A DNA stretch of 64,000 nucleotides from Thiodiazotropha sp050291245 (lineage in GTDB: Bacteria; Pseudomonadota; Gammaproteobacteria; Chromatiales; Chromatiaceae), in NCBI GenBank assembly GCA_050291245.1, contig JBNKJP010000012.1, positions 1 through 64,000 of the forward strand, in the 5' to 3' direction. The notes beneath the pieces were generated by a model, which was not told the DNA's origin, did not search any database, and worked only from the letters and a program-made list of their open reading frames with translations. This document shows positions 63,059 through 64,000 of this stretch, piece by piece. Position numbers and translations under genes: made by a program. Each line of letters begins with the position of its first letter. The first letter of the stretch is position 1.

Positions 63059-64000
63059 ATGACCGACACAATGACCTCTTCCGCGCTGATGCATTCGATC
63101 ATCCAGCGCATCGCCACCGGCCCGGAACTGAGTAAGGACATCACTCTGGACGAAGCCCGCGAGGGTATGCAGGCGGTGCTACGGGGCGAAATCGATGATG
63201 TTCAGACAGCCATATTCCTCATCGCACTGCGTATGAAACGGGAAACCGATGCAGAAAACAAAGGGGTGCTGGAGGCAATTCTCAAAAATTCCGAAAGCTG
63301 CCAGGCCGATGTGGACGAACTGGTGTCCCTGGTCGACCCCTATGACGGCATGAACCGCAACCTGCCGATCGCGCCGATGATCCCCGCGGTATTGGCCGCT
63401 TGCGGCCTCCCCTGCGTCAGCCATGGCCTGGATGCGGTGGGACCGAAGTTCGGCGTCACCCATCGCCATGTGCTGCAGGCCGCCGGCGTGGATGTGGACA
63501 TCTCCCTGGAGCAGGCCAGATCACGTATCGAGAACCCGCATCTGGGTTGGGCCTATGTGGACCAGAAAACCTTTTGCCCCGGACTGCATGATCTGACCGG
63601 GTTGCGTCAGCGCATCATCAAACGCCAGGTACTCACCACGGTTGAGGTGTTGGCCAAGCCCATCTCCGGGAAGCGTAAAACCCATCTGGTGACCGGCTAT
63701 GTCCACAAGCCCTATCCCGCCAAATACGCCTCCCTGGCGCGTTTTGCGGGTTTCGAGGGGTGTCTGCTGGTGCGCGGTACGGAGGGCGGTGTGATCCCCT
63801 CCCTGAGACAATCCGGGATGGTCTTCCGCTATGACAACGGTGACCAGGAGCAACCGGTGGAGATCAGCCCTGAGTCCCTGTCCATCAAACAGCCGGTGCG
63901 TGCCGTGCCCTTGCCTGAAACGGCGGGCGCGGACTCGGGGGGGGATGAGGTTGCGCGCATCTCGGATGTACGGCAAGCAGCGAAATGGGCGGCGGATACC
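63059..64000 (+). CDS. Anthranilate phosphoribosyltransferase-like protein, 3' end outside the window
   Basis: At least 314 residues from the ATG at 63059; the frame is open to the window edge. The N-terminal helical bundle (LDEAREGMQAVLRGEIDDVQTAIFLIALRMKRET) is the glycosyltransferase family 3 domain. DPYDGMNRNLPIAPMIPAVLAACG, VSHGLDAVGPKFGVTHRHVLQAAG, YVDQKTFCPGLHDL and GTEGGVIPS follow. The classic TrpD GTGGD motif is not kept, so it is a TrpD paralogue (TrpD2/YbiB-like) of uncertain substrate rather than the tryptophan enzyme. Confidence 0.88.
   Translation, partial: MTDTMTSSALMHSIIQRIATGPELSKDITLDEAREGMQAVLRGEIDDVQTAIFLIALRMKRETDAENKGVLEAILKNSESCQADVDELVSLVDPYDGMNRNLPIAPMIPAVLAACGLPCVSHGLDAVGPKFGVTHRHVLQAAGVDVDISLEQARSRIENPHLGWAYVDQKTFCPGLHDLTGLRQRIIKRQVLTTVEVLAKPISGKRKTHLVTGYVHKPYPAKYASLARFAGFEGCLLVRGTEGGVIPSLRQSGMVFRYDNGDQEQPVEISPESLSIKQPVRAVPLPETAGADSGGDEVARISDVRQAAKWAADT

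Noticed and set aside
1..64000. tRNA, rRNA, riboswitch or prophage genes
   Set aside because: No cloverleaf, ribosomal, riboswitch or phage structural sequences were recognised by eye; a covariance-model search would be needed to exclude small RNAs.

Overview
The window looks like a chromosomal segment of a gammaproteobacterium. Evidence for this is a Gsp-type type II secretion cluster, lpxK-ycaR-kdsB, lolCDE, RNase E with an amphipathic membrane-anchor segment, dsbB and comEC. Most genes are GC-rich. The palindromic intergenic repeats and the gene content are compatible with the Chromatiales or sulfur-oxidising symbiont type, but that placement is inference. No tRNA, rRNA or CRISPR array was recognised.

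Layout. 1-2.6 kb: 3' part of rne. 2.9-3.4 kb: a low-molecular-weight tyrosine phosphatase. 3.5-13.4 kb: a compact type II secretion operon read leftwards, gspD-E-F-H-I-J-K-L-M-N, with no gspG. 13.7-14.8 kb: an AT-rich secreted orphan protein. 15.1-17.7 kb: a MocR-type regulator divergent from a two-domain thioredoxin-like protein. 17.7-22.1 kb: glgB divergent from a GH13 debranching-type enzyme. 22.3-25.2 kb: an RND adaptor followed by an RND pump gene that has lost its first half. 25.2-28.3 kb: a fossil integron with a frameshifted, truncated integrase, attI-like and attC-like sites, five cassette ORFs and a truncated antitoxin gene. 28.4-32.3 kb: dsbB, a 284-bp inverted-repeat element, and a secreted subtilase with Calx-beta domains.

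32.5-51.4 kb is the most interesting part. Nine genes read leftwards with short gaps and form one putative 19-kb operon. In order of transcription they encode a 2031-residue exported protein with a beta-helix, three related exported cupredoxin (multicopper oxidase-like) proteins, a small anchored protein, a Calx-beta protein with a GlyGly-CTERM tail, a His/Met-rich SCO copper chaperone, a cytochrome c fused to a periplasmic binding fold, and a membrane histidine kinase with an eroded ATPase domain. A NarL-type response regulator (52.0 kb) is divergent from the operon, and a soluble NarL-partner kinase (53.5 kb) converges on the regulator. I suggest an exported copper-dependent oxidase or electron-transfer assembly under redox-sensing control, possibly exported by the local type II system. 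GGTAGGG-type motifs upstream of this operon, of gspD and of dsbB hint at common control.

53.8-64 kb is housekeeping envelope biology: kdsB-ycaR-lpxK-exbD-exbB, comEC, a DUF2062 gene, lolD-lolCE, a small exported protein and the start of an anthranilate phosphoribosyltransferase-like gene. Three families of short inverted-repeat elements are scattered between genes.
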